Source of the DNA: Dipteris shenzhenensis
Taxonomy: Eukaryota > Polypodiophyta > Polypodiopsida > Gleicheniales
Assembly (NCBI GenBank): GCA_047967505.1
Contig: CM106540.1
DNA: 64,000 nt
Strand: one strand, 5' to 3'
Position numbers and translations under genes: made by a program. The notes beneath the pieces were generated by a model, which had not been told where the DNA came from, searched no databases, and was given only the letters and a program-made list of their open reading frames with translations. Below are positions 33,059 through 42,983 of this stretch, piece by piece; position 1 is the stretch's first letter, and every line of letters begins with the position of its first letter.

Positions 33059-34953
33059 CTCCCCTCAGGGACCCTTGTAGTCTGGAGATGCGCCTTTTAA
33101 TGGACATCCAGCTAGACTTCCCTTGGGGACCCTTAGCACCTGATCATCACTTCGATGAACCTTGGTATTATTATCATTATTGACATTTGCCACCATGGAA
33201 ATGAGGGTTGGAAGGAACACCATATGTGCTTAGTTATTGGAAAAATGGGAGCACCTAATCGATAAGTGATGCCCCTTAGCCCCAAGAGGAGGACCAAAGG
33301 AAAGAGGACTCCAGGGAATTGATAGAAACTTTCTCGAGATATATGAAGTTTTAACACTCTCTTTAGCGAGGAACACTTTGTCTAGACCCCTACCCATTAA
33401 ACTAGAGGAAATGAAAAATACATGAGGGGTATGGATACATGTTTATGCTCCCCACCTTTGCAAGACTATCTCCACTTTTTATGCATGGACTCCATGGTCC
33501 ATTTTCATGAAAAAAGGCAAAAAGTCATTAGACCCCATTATGTGGAAAACATGGCAAGCATAATTAGGAGCGGTAAGTGTAAGAAAAGTGGGAGAAAGTG
33601 GAGAAATGGGATCCCATCGTGGAGTTTAAATGAAATTTATGAGTTGAACTTACCTCAAGAGAAGGGAGAAGTGCGCCTGCAGGATTCTTGTACCATTATG
33701 AGGAGCCCTTCTCTCAAAAAGGTATAAGCCTCCCTACCTATTAAAAAGCCCTCCTCTCGCAAACCGAGGCGGTTTGATGGGATAGAGTTCACTGGTTTGG
33801 GGAGCCCAAACACAGAGTTCAAGGGGGTGTGAAGATCTAAGAGCTATGCACAGAGCTGGATAGAGCATGGAGGCCAAACACGCTTTTCGAGCCATGAAGA
33901 CCAGCTCACACAGTCATATTCACACTCATAGCCGAGGAGGGGGAGGGAGACACGAAGCCCCAAAGTCTCCACAGAACTCGAGATACACCCCAACACATGA
34001 ATCGAAGAGCTCACGAGGACATGTGAAATGGAAGCAGCATTCTTACCAGGTTTGAGTCTTATGATTCACTGTTGGAGCATAACGTTTTGCTTTGTTGGAT
34101 TATAGTAGTTCACTGTGTTGTAGCTTCTGGAGCCGCATGGTTCTACTTGGCAGAATACGAGCAGCTCGCTCCGCTCCCATGCTGCATTCTCAGAGATTTA
34201 CATTGTAGATGGGCTTTGGGGAAGGTGGAGGGAATAAAGAGAGAAATAGAGAGACCTACATTAGAGATGAGCAAGTCGCTCTGCTCCCATGCTGGTGAAG
34301 TTGGCAAAGCCCACCCTTGCGACTATCTGGTGAATTAGAAACGACCACTGGGGATCTAAGCTTTGTGCTGATTTTCGATAACCAACAGAGGTTTTTCACT
34401 CTGGCGTTCCTTTGGGACTTGCATTGGCTCACAACGGTCATACGAAAACCTTTGTCTCACTGGCGACTGGTCAGGTATACGCTCAGGGCCCTTAGTTGTT
34501 TGCACTCTGTGTCACGATTGCTGCACTGAGACGTTACTATATACACTGAGCTTAGCAGCTTAGACTGTGTATGGCTGCAGCTCTCCCCTCTTCACTTAGA
34601 AATGCTGACCGGAGGAGGTACATTTGATCACCTTCATTCCATTCTTTGCTACGTCCTTTTGGTGACTGTGGTGAAAGACCGTAGGTTTCTCATGGCGATG
34701 GGTATCTCTGAGTGCTACTAGGGGTAGAAATGGTTGTGTATATGCAAAATGCACAGCGTTATTGCTTTCTTGCTGGGAACACGTACCCAGTCAATGGAGG
34801 CACTATCGAGGTGCTCTACAGGCAGGTTTGCTGGTTCATTTTGGCCCTTAAACTCTTTCACGGAATCCATACCACACTCCCTCATACTTGCTTCAGGTTC
34901 TTAGAGCAAGAAGGATGAAAACCCTTTGGATGATGGATTCGAGCCAGGTAAGA
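33057..34953. other. Unassigned stretch before the gypsy element
   Basis: The first part (ctcccctcagggaccc) resembles sequence after the CA tract at 2.93 kb. Otherwise I see short frames only. Two imperfect copies of 'gagca(g/a)(c/g)tcgct(c/t)(c/t)gctcccatgctg' lie at about 34,160 and 34,268. No recognised gene is present. The last five bases (taaga, 34,949-34,953) form the target-site duplication of the following element. Confidence 0.45.
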
Positions 34954-35425
34954 TGTTACGCTCTAGCCGAGGTAGCATGACCTCGGAAGAATCAGTTGAC
35001 ATTTCCCTTAAAGGATCTATCTTTGTAATATATGTGTTTTATATGTGTTTGCGCTTCATGTAAATGATCGGGAGGGATTTAATGTCAAGGTCCTATGTGA
35101 GGGCTGATAGCACCGGACTAGGTAGATCTAAGGCCAAGGGCCTAGTGCAATGATTGTGCCTAGGGGCAAAGGAATTAATGCATCCCAAGAGAGGGGTGAA
35201 ATATGGCATTAGGAAGGCCCTATATGGATGACATGTGGCATCTAGATCTATCTAGGGAATTGGGGCTTGCTGAGGCTAGTGAGAGAAGAGAAGGAAATGA
35301 TTCACGTATGATTTGAAAAGTAGATCTCTGTCTGCTTGTGAGTCTTAGCAAGATATGGCTGGGAGGTGATTTATGGTGCTACTCCCATGATCGAAGTAGA
35401 GAACTAGTAGAGAAATTGTGTGACA
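34954..35425 (+). repeat. 5' LTR of the gypsy element
   Basis: The 472-bp repeat starts TGTTACGCTC and ends TGTGACA. Its last 264 bp are nearly identical to 37,932-38,195. It is followed by attggtt, then a run of A's before the Gag ATG. Confidence 0.8.
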
Positions 35426-35477
35426 ATTGGTTAAAAAAAAAAAAAAAACCCACAAAACAAAACACCCATTTAATAGA

Positions 35478-37982
35478 ATGGAAGCAGAAGAAGGAGCTTC
35501 CAGGAGGGACCCTGGTGAATCAGGGGTCCGGCCAACCCAGCAGGGATCGCGCCCAGTAGCTCGTACTTTAGCTGGCAGGATTGCATTGCTAGAGGATGCC
35601 TTGCAACAATTGTTAGCGCAGCAATTACAGGCCAATGCAGGGCAGTCCGAACTTAGGAGAGCGATACAGAGTATGTCTGCCAGACCTTCTCGAGAAGAGA
35701 AGGGAAAGGCTCCAATGGAACTGGAGTCTAGTGTCCATATGGTCGAGCCTAGGAAGGCTAAAGTGCCAAATATTGCCAATTACAGATTGGAAAAGTATTC
35801 TGGTCGGATGAACGACCGTAGCTCCGATGTCATTGAGACCTGGTTACACAAATGGGACGAGGCGTTCGCCATTTGTGAAATCAGAAATGACATCAAGAAG
35901 ATCTGCGAGGCCACCCACATGTTTAGTGAGGCTGCGGATCGGTGGTGGATTAAACAACAAAAAGATGGTATGGCATCCACTACCTGGGAGGGGTTTAAAA
36001 GAGAGTTCAGGAAACACTTCTTACCTTCTAACGAAGCATTCCGAGCTTGGGATCAATATAGGAACCTTCGTCAGAGAAATTTATCAGTGGCAGAATACAC
36101 TGATAAGTTTCGAGAGAGTGTAATGAAGGTTGACGAACCCCTGCCTCAATCAATCCAAGTGAAAGATTTCATATTTGGATTGAATGATCGAATAAAAATG
36201 GAAGTTCGGGCTAAGTACGCGAACACGTTAGATGATGCAATAGCTATAGCCCTGAACGATGAGGATGCCAAGGGCAGCAAGCCAAGTGGGTTTGCACAGG
36301 TCGGAACCAGTATGGGTATCCGAAGAAATTTCGGTTTAAGAAAAAGTGGGCTAGTAGAGGGAGTGGTTCGCAGCCGAGTGGTCAAGCCAAGTAGGCGAAC
36401 TAACTTGGCCAATCCCTCAGAGTCTGACCGCGTGTTGCGATCATTCTTGGGATTTGTCCAGTTTTATAGAAGGCATATCAAAGGATATTCCGGAATAGTA
36501 TCGCCATTGACTGATCTGACCTCAGATAAAGTACCTTTTATTTGGGGACAGAATCAACAAGAAAGTTTTAACACCATAAAACAAGTTGTGGTCTCAGGAC
36601 CGGTGTTAAAAATAGTTGATCCCCAGAAACCGTTGTTGCCAGAAACCGATGCAAGTGGCATTGCGGTAGGAGCAGTCTTCCTTCAAGAGGGAAGGCCAGT
36701 AGCCTTTGAAAGCAAGAAGCTTTCTCCCTCTCAAAGGAATTGGCCAACTCATGAATTGGAGTTGTATGCTGTTATCCATGCTTTGAAAACATGGAGGCAT
36801 TATTTGTATGGTTCAGAGTTTTATGTGGATGTGGATCATGATACTCTGAAACATTTTTGTAAACAGCCTGACTTGAGGGGCCGCCAAGCTAGGTGGGCAA
36901 AGCTCATGCAGGAGTTTAATCTAACGATTCGGTACCGAAGAGGAAAAGACAATAAGGTTGCTGATGCGTTGTCTCGCATTATGCACAACCTGAGTTTCAC
37001 GGTATTAGAGAGTACTCTAATGACCGAGATAAGAGAAACTCAAAAAGTGGACGAGTTTGTCCAGAGCTTGTGGTCTAAGGCTCATGTGTTAAAACCCGGG
37101 GAAAGTGAAAAGGATGACCTGGCGTCCAAAAAAGGCCAAACTTATGCAAGATATACCATAAGGGATGGTATGCTAGTTAGAAATGGCAAGGTTGTAGTAC
37201 CTAGTCAGAATGATCTCAGGCAGAGAGTCATTCGACAGTGCCATGATAGCCCGTGTGCGGGACATCTAGGAGTCGAGAAGACATACGATCTCGTGAAGCG
37301 AGATTTCTTTTGGCCCAAGATGAAAAAGCATATTCATGAATATGTGACACGGTGTTTCTCGTGTCAGGTAAGCAAGGCCGAGCGGGTGAAGCCACCCGGA
37401 CTTTTACAGCCCTTGGAAATACCACTGAGTAAGTGGGAGAGCATTTCCATGGACTTTATTGTAGGGCTGCCTACGACCCAAGGAGGATATGATTCTATCC
37501 TTGTGGTGGTTGATCGTCTAACCAAGATGGCTCACTTCATTCCGACTAGGGAGTCTGTTAGTGCCCCGCAAGTGGCGGATTTGTTCATTAGACATATATT
37601 TCATCTGCATGGATTGCCTAGATCCATAGTGTCAGATAGAGATGTCAGATTTACCGGTCATTTTTGGACAGCGGTATTTGAGACACTAAGGACTGAGTTG
37701 GGAATGAGTAGTGGGGATCACCCTGAGACGGATGGTCAGACGGAGAGAGTCAACCAGACTTTAGAGGATATGCTGAGAGCATATGTGTCATTGAGGCAAC
37801 ATACGTGGGACAAGTGGTTGCCATTGTTGGAGTTTGCCTACAATGATAGAAAACATTCATCTACTGGGTTCAGTCCGTTTGAGTTGAACTATGGTTATAG
37901 ACCAGCCAACCCGACTATAGTTGGAGTGCCTCGGGGCAAAGGAATTAATGCATCCCAAGAGAGGGGTGAAATATGGCATTAG
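35478..37982 (+). CDS. Gag-RNase H-integrase fusion protein, RT-less gypsy
   Basis: The first ATG (35,478) opens a frame of about 834 codons without a stop. It has a retrotransposon Gag domain (WWIKQQKDGMASTTWEGFKR, FRKHFLPSNEAFRAWDQYRN), then a Lys/Arg-rich stretch where the zinc knuckle should follow. Next, directly and in frame, comes the last bit of RT (LRSFLGFVQFYRRHIKGYSG), RNase H (ETDASGIAVGAVFLQEGRP, HELELYAVIHALKTWRHYL), the H2C2 integrase zinc finger (HDSPCAGHLG ... RCFSCQ) and the DDE core (SMDFIVG; SDRDVRF; DGQTERVNQT). Protease and the RT palm (LVYVDD region) are missing, removed near 36,415. The protein ends in LTR-derived residues (GKGINASQERGEIWH) and lacks a chromodomain. 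It could only move using proteins from a complete relative. Confidence 0.85.
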   Translation: MEAEEGASRRDPGESGVRPTQQGSRPVARTLAGRIALLEDALQQLLAQQLQANAGQSELRRAIQSMSARPSREEKGKAPMELESSVHMVEPRKAKVPNIANYRLEKYSGRMNDRSSDVIETWLHKWDEAFAICEIRNDIKKICEATHMFSEAADRWWIKQQKDGMASTTWEGFKREFRKHFLPSNEAFRAWDQYRNLRQRNLSVAEYTDKFRESVMKVDEPLPQSIQVKDFIFGLNDRIKMEVRAKYANTLDDAIAIALNDEDAKGSKPSGFAQVGTSMGIRRNFGLRKSGLVEGVVRSRVVKPSRRTNLANPSESDRVLRSFLGFVQFYRRHIKGYSGIVSPLTDLTSDKVPFIWGQNQQESFNTIKQVVVSGPVLKIVDPQKPLLPETDASGIAVGAVFLQEGRPVAFESKKLSPSQRNWPTHELELYAVIHALKTWRHYLYGSEFYVDVDHDTLKHFCKQPDLRGRQARWAKLMQEFNLTIRYRRGKDNKVADALSRIMHNLSFTVLESTLMTEIRETQKVDEFVQSLWSKAHVLKPGESEKDDLASKKGQTYARYTIRDGMLVRNGKVVVPSQNDLRQRVIRQCHDSPCAGHLGVEKTYDLVKRDFFWPKMKKHIHEYVTRCFSCQVSKAERVKPPGLLQPLEIPLSKWESISMDFIVGLPTTQGGYDSILVVVDRLTKMAHFIPTRESVSAPQVADLFIRHIFHLHGLPRSIVSDRDVRFTGHFWTAVFETLRTELGMSSGDHPETDGQTERVNQTLEDMLRAYVSLRQHTWDKWLPLLEFAYNDRKHSSTGFSPFELNYGYRPANPTIVGVPRGKGINASQERGEIWH

Positions 37983-38195
37983 GAAGGCCCTATATGGATG
38001 ACATGTGGCATCTAGATCTATCTAGGGAATTGGGGCTTGCTGAGGCTAGTGAGAGAAGAGAAGGAAATGATTCACGTATGATTTGAAAAGTAGATCTTTG
38101 TCTGCTTGTGAGTCTTAGCAAGATATGGCTGGGAGGTGATTTATGGTGCTACTCCCGTGATCGAAGTAGAGAACTAGTAGAGAAATTGTGTGACA
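37932..38195 (+). repeat. 3' LTR remnant of the gypsy element
   Basis: This 264-bp copy of the last part of the 5' LTR encodes the final codons of the fusion frame. It ends TGTGACA directly before the taaga duplication. Confidence 0.85.
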
Positions 38196-38200
38196 TAAGA

Positions 38201-38652
38201 GCCTCTTCATGGCTTAGGAGCCACTTCAACCCACCCTTAGCTTCGGCTTTGGGAAGCTGAACATGCCTATAAAATACAGTAGTTGCAGATTTCTTTGCTT
38301 GACTGGTTCCCCATGTTAGCCACAGCAGGATAACTTGTGGCAGTGCTCTCTCCTTCTGCTGCTACCTTTGAGTGAGAGGTCTTAAGTGGATTTGAAAGGG
38401 AGCATGGGTCCCTTGACTCTAAATTTATTGCGGCTCCTTTGATAGATGAACTCCCTGTTACTAAAGAAGCTCCCTGTTGTTCCCAGTACGTTTGAAAGCA
38501 CTACGCGTTGGATTGGACAACACAAGCTTTATGATATGTTTCTACCATAGTATGTGTGGGAGCAAGGAGAGGCTCCTTATGATACTTCATTTGGAAAAGA
38601 ATACTGCTGCAGCAAAAAGCGTGGTAGGGTCTTTCCCTTACTGTTTTTTTAC
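38201..38652. other. Short host spacer between gypsy element and LINE A
   Basis: No gene or repeat is recognised apart from the shared string at its right end (38,653 onward) that also flanks LINE B. Confidence 0.5.
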
Positions 38653-38721
38653 TGGACCCGACAAATATTTACACACACACATTTTTTTTTTTTGTAAAAC
38701 CACAACTTAAATTATCAAAGA

Positions 38722-39935
38722 CTATGTAATACAGAAGGTGAACTCCGTGATGGAGTCAACCTTTGAAAGACAAAAGTAGTGGAAAAAAACATCCAAGACC
38801 AAAGTATCCAGATCTCCCTGTTGAATACAATCATAGAGTGACTGACGAAGGGATCCTCGAAAGAAATAAAATGGATCAAAGGAACCAGAGCCAAATGATG
38901 GATGAGTCCTCTGCAACCAAATGCTCCATAATGACCAGAAACGGACCCAGGCGAGGAAGAAGGCAAATGAGCGAAGTCGGGGAGGGGTGCAACCAAAGAT
39001 CCAATAGAAGCGGCCAAAAACCACCGAAGGAAATCGCAGCCGAAGACAGTGCGAAATCCGATGAATAAGATCCCTGGAGGTGGAGCACGACCATAATAAA
39101 TGTGGGATGGTCTCCAATGAAGAAGCACAACGCTGACATCGAGAAGAAGCAATGCCGCGATGAGCCAAAGTAGTGCCCACCGGTAGAGCTCCAACCAAAC
39201 AACGCCAGAGGAAAAGGCGTTGTTTGAGCGGCAAAGAACTTTTCCAAAGAGATTTGAGAGTTCGTTGCCACCAAATCAAAGGCTTTGAAAGATGCCAGAG
39301 TCGATTACCATGATCATGAATCCATGGCACCGAACAGAGCCCATGATAGACCCTGTGAGAAGTAAGGTCCTGTAGAGAGATAGGAGCTCCAGAAGGGGAG
39401 CGCGGAAGGAGACACCAATCCTGTAGCCGATGAAGAGGCTGCAAAGGAGGGGCCGGCAAAAAAGGGGCAAGCGTGAGACCAATAGCATGCCAGAGAGCGC
39501 GATGATGTAAACGGAGAGCATAAGTTTGGCAAGCGACAGGAAAAGAAAGGAAATAACCCTGCTGGTCGACCACATCTCCCACAAAACGAATACCTGTCTT
39601 CATTAGATTATAAGCCTTGATGGGATACCGCAAGGCTAAGGGAGGAGAAAAAACTGCACTCCAATGTAGACTTTCAAGGCGAAAGGAATTCCCCTGTGGA
39701 GAAGGCTGACCTGTCCAAGAAGCAGTGGAAAGTACAGTTTTCCAATTGCGAATGAGCGCCGTAGCACATGGAGCCCTGGAATGCTACCAGAGAAGTGGCC
39801 TAAAACTGCTTCCCAATGATCTGTAATCCAATGTCCGTAAACACATGTGATCGCATAGTAGTACACATGGTAGCGAGCATAATAGCCCAAGGCTGATCCT
39901 GCATAAAGAAAGTGGAGAGGAGGGTAGCCTTTCAC
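38722..39935 (-). pseudogene. LINE A ORF2, C-terminal region with Cys/His motif
   Basis: Two adjacent frames (39,935-39,636 and 39,633-38,722) are separated by a stop. They cover the post-RT region, ending with KQRLFLWRCLVGALPV, then CQRCASSLETIPHLLWSC, the zf-RVT Cys/His cluster of plant L1 elements, and a Trp-rich tail. The end is about 28 bp from the poly(A) tract. Confidence 0.75.
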
Positions 39936-39965
39936 GCTAAGAGATGCAGATGAATATTCAAAATG

Positions 39966-41075
39966 TTAAGCCCCCCATGCGACTTGGGCGAACAAATTGA
40001 GTAAGCGCAGGGCTTTACAATGGTTCTTTGTTTTCCAAAGTATCTCCATGGCATAGGACATGAATGTGGAAGTATCCTTCTTGGACCACGGAAGAAGTGG
40101 CAAATAAAACTGCACATATGACATCAAGATAGATTGGACAATGCGCAGACGGACATGTAGAGGCCAAGTAGGCAACTTCCAATAATGTAGCTTCCTTTGC
40201 ATACGAGAGAATAACCATTGCATATGCTGCTTGGGAGATAGAAACCAGCCAATAGGATAACCAAGGTGGCGAATGAGAGCATGTGAATCTAAAATCTCTC
40301 CTGGCCAAAACAATGCATGCCAATCGGAAGGAGTGAGGGGAAGCAATTTAGACTTTCTGAAATTAATAAACAGCCCCGCTGCCAAGTCAAAATCAGCCAA
40401 TGTGTCCATTAGTATTTGAACATCAGAAGGAGTATTTTGGAGCATAAAGAAAGAATCATCAGCATAGGCTTGGGCAAGAAAGGGCTTGCTGCCCGGAATG
40501 TGCAAACCATGTAAGGAATCAGCTTCCAAAAGGTGATCCAAACGAAGAAGCAATGGATGCGTAGCCACCGCATAAAGAAGTGCATTGAGAGGACAACCCT
40601 GGCGGACCGATCTTCCCAAATGCCAAATAGAAGAAAGGTGTTTGCCCAAAAGACATTGGGCTGTTGCATCCGCATAGAGCCAATAAATAACATGAACAAT
40701 TTTGGGGCCAAACCCGAGGTGGCTCAGAGTTTGTGAAATATAATCCCATTGGACAGTATCGAAGGCCTTGGCTACATCCACCTGCATAATCAATACATCC
40801 TGCTTGGAGTATTTGGCATACTCAATACCAAGCATGGCATTGGCTATATTGTTCATAATCTGCCTGCGTGGTGGAATGAAACCATACTGTCTGGGATGTA
40901 ATCCAGCATCCAAAACCGTTTTAAGTCTATGGACTAGCATCTTGGAAATAAGCTTGTAGATGACAGGCATAAGGGTAATTGGTCTCCAGTCTGTCAAATA
41001 TTCACATAAAGGCTTCTTTGGTATCAGCTTAACAAGACCATGCTTCAAGAAGTAGGGAGAGATTGATGTTCCCAA
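39966..41075 (-). pseudogene. LINE A ORF2, reverse transcriptase
   Basis: This 369-codon frame, shifted relative to the preceding one with a 31-bp overlap, contains LTDWRPITLMPVIYKLISKM, QYGFIPPRRQ, VDVAKAFDTVQWDYI (motif A), VRQGCPLNALLYAV, and QAYADDSF (catalytic YADD). The palm and thumb appear complete. Confidence 0.85.
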
Positions 41076-42574
41076 GCCACATTGATAATTTGTAGAAGGG
41101 TATCCTTAAGCTCATCCCAAAAGGTATGAAAAAACTCAGCAGTGAGTCCATCCCAACCAGGTGCACGAGATTTACCCAGCTTATGAAGTGCATCAGTAAG
41201 ATCATCCTGCAGAAAAGGAGCATCCAAGGATAAGGCCTGCTGCGGCGAGACAATAGGGCGAACCATATCCAAAAAACACTTGCAAGCCTGCATGATATTC
41301 TGGGAAGGAGGAGGTGGGGATCCGAAGAGCTGCTGGAAATGGTGAACACAAATATCCTGCAACTGAGAGGAGGTCTGGGTCCACACACCATTGGGGGTTT
41401 TAAGACGATGGAAAGACTGATTTTTCCTGGAAGCATGCAAATTCTTGTAAAATAGTTTAGAAGAACAGCCCTTGTCCAATAAGGGTTTGATCCTGGCTCT
41501 AGTTTGCCACTTATGTAATTGCCTGCGGTCATTGAGAGCAAGTATATGTTTGGCATGGCATAGATCCTGTTCCTGAGAATAAGATAACACATTATCCTGA
41601 CTAAAATCAGCAAGAGAGTTGATACGCTGCTTTGCCCAAGCCACCTGGCATCTAAGAACAGCCATATAACCTCGACCATAATCCTCTATCACCCCTTGAA
41701 GGAGAGTCACTAGTGCATGCCAGGCAAAATCAATGTCCACCTCTGCATGCCCACGAAATGGAGCCAGCGCAGCCCGTATCATATTCTGAAATTCAGCGTG
41801 CTTTAAATATGCATTATTGATAAGCAAAGGCCTCCGATTAGCGGGAGGCATGTCATCAATTGGCTGGCCACAGGAAAGGGTGAGCCAGTAGGGGGAATGA
41901 TCAGACAAAAGCAGAGAGTGATCAATCCACATATGGCATGTAAAATCAGCATACTGCTGAGCATGAAACATATACCATCGATCCAAGCGAGCCCAATAAT
42001 CAGTGAAGGCATTATGGTGAAAAGTATAGCCCGAATGGAGGGGATGCAGTGAAAGCCATATGTCCTGAGCATTAACAGAATCCATAAAGGAGTGCCACTG
42101 TCTATGCTCAGAAGCAAGCATATGTGAATGATGAGTGGAGCTATCCGAAGGGGATGGAGAGTTATTAAAGTCTCCACAAAGAAAAGGATTCCAGTCAAAA
42201 TGCTGTAATTGTTCCCAAATACGGGCCCGGGAGGCAGAAACCTGAGGAGCATAAACAGATGCAATATCATAGGCATCTTGTCCCACCGAACATTGAATGA
42301 CTAACCAGTTCCCATGGGGATCATTAAATTTCAGCAACGGCTGCAATTCATGGCGGACAATGGCACACAGGCCCGAAGACTGCATGTTACCCGCATAGAA
42401 AATATCATAGCCTGCAAAGTAATCCCTCCTTCCAACAAACCGGTGCTGATTGTGCTCTTGGAGGAACACAATGTCTGGATGAGAAGTATGTACATAATGC
42501 CAAAACAACCTCCATTTATTAGCATTACAAAGACCCTGTACATTGTATGTAAAACACCGAAGGGAAGTACTCAT
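41045..42574 (-). pseudogene. LINE A ORF2, endonuclease and linker
   Basis: The ATG at 42,574 opens a 509-codon frame. The apurinic-type endonuclease is complete to the eye: TYNVQG (Asn), FLQEHN (Glu), LCGDFNNSPSPSD (Asp, Asn), RLDRWY (Asp), SDHSPYWL (Asp, His). It nicks target DNA to prime reverse transcription. The frame continues through the linker (SCSSKLFYKNLHASRKNQSF) into LGKSRAPGWDGLTAEFFHTF, the usual start of RT, and ends at a stop or frameshift near 41,045. Confidence 0.85.
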
Positions 42575-42621
42575 AAAGAATATATACAGTGTATGATATG
42601 TACTCCATGAAACAAGGAGTG

Positions 42622-42952
42622 TCAGGCATCCACCATCGTATCTGGGTCAAGCTGACCCATGGCAGTAAACACCTGGGGGGAGACAGTATCATCATAGATG
42701 GGGATACCCGTCTTAACAACGGAGACCCAATTGCCAAGAGAATGACCGAAAGTGGAAGAAGAAGAAGCTTGCCCAGGGGAAGGTGCGGAGGCATCCCGAT
42801 TTCGAGACTGTAAGGGCCTTGGTTGTAGAGAGATAGTTTTCCTTGGCACTTTCCAGCCATCAGACTTTGCAATGTCAACCTGCTTAGCCTTACCTTTGTC
42901 TTTGCCTTTTGGCCCTGTGGTTGCCTGGCTTCCTGTATGCTGGGTAGGTTTG
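42622..42952 (-). pseudogene. LINE A ORF1, C-terminal end only
   Basis: The frame comes out of the (CA)n tract and encodes a Lys/Ser/Pro-rich tail (TGPKGKDKGKAKQVDIAKS, SAPSPGQASSSSTFGHSLG) ending DPDTMVDA. Its stop lies 47 bp before the ORF2 ATG at 42,574, the usual tight ORF1-ORF2 layout. The nucleic-acid-binding part is missing through 5' truncation at the CA tract. Confidence 0.5.

Positions 42953-42980
<28 letters not shown>

Positions 42981-42983
<3 letters not shown>

Larger units (their letters stand above)
34954..38195 (+). mobile_element. Compact Ty3/gypsy element with intact fused ORF and TSD
   Basis: Bounded by taaga at 34,949-34,953 and 38,196-38,200, a 5-bp target-site duplication. 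The 5' LTR (34,954-35,425) begins TGTTACG and ends TGTGACA. The 3' LTR keeps only its last 264 bp (37,932-38,195). Two differences from the 5' LTR in the part I read closely (tctctg/tctttg and cccatg/cccgtg), plus one at the junction, suggest a fairly young insertion. The missing integrase tail, polypurine tract and 3' LTR start were removed together: the junction carries GTGCCT, which also occurs at the matching site of the 5' LTR (35,156-35,161). This is microhomology consistent with illegitimate recombination. A weak primer site (attggtt) follows the 5' LTR. Confidence 0.85.
38671..42980 (-). mobile_element. L1-like LINE copy A, flanked by (CA)n on both sides
   Basis: The minus-strand LINE has a poly(A) tail (plus-strand T run, 38,682-38,693), ORF2 with endonuclease, reverse transcriptase and C-terminal Cys/His motif, and only the end of ORF1. 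It begins at a CA tract (42,953-42,980) and its tail abuts another CA tract (38,671-38,680). It was therefore either inserted into a CA microsatellite or generated CA-type target duplications. ORF2 is broken into at least three frames. Confidence 0.8.

Noticed and set aside
35427-35477. N-terminal Lys-rich extension of the gypsy fusion protein
   Set aside because: The extension would start at a TTG and is coded by the A-run after the primer site; the first ATG is at 35,478.
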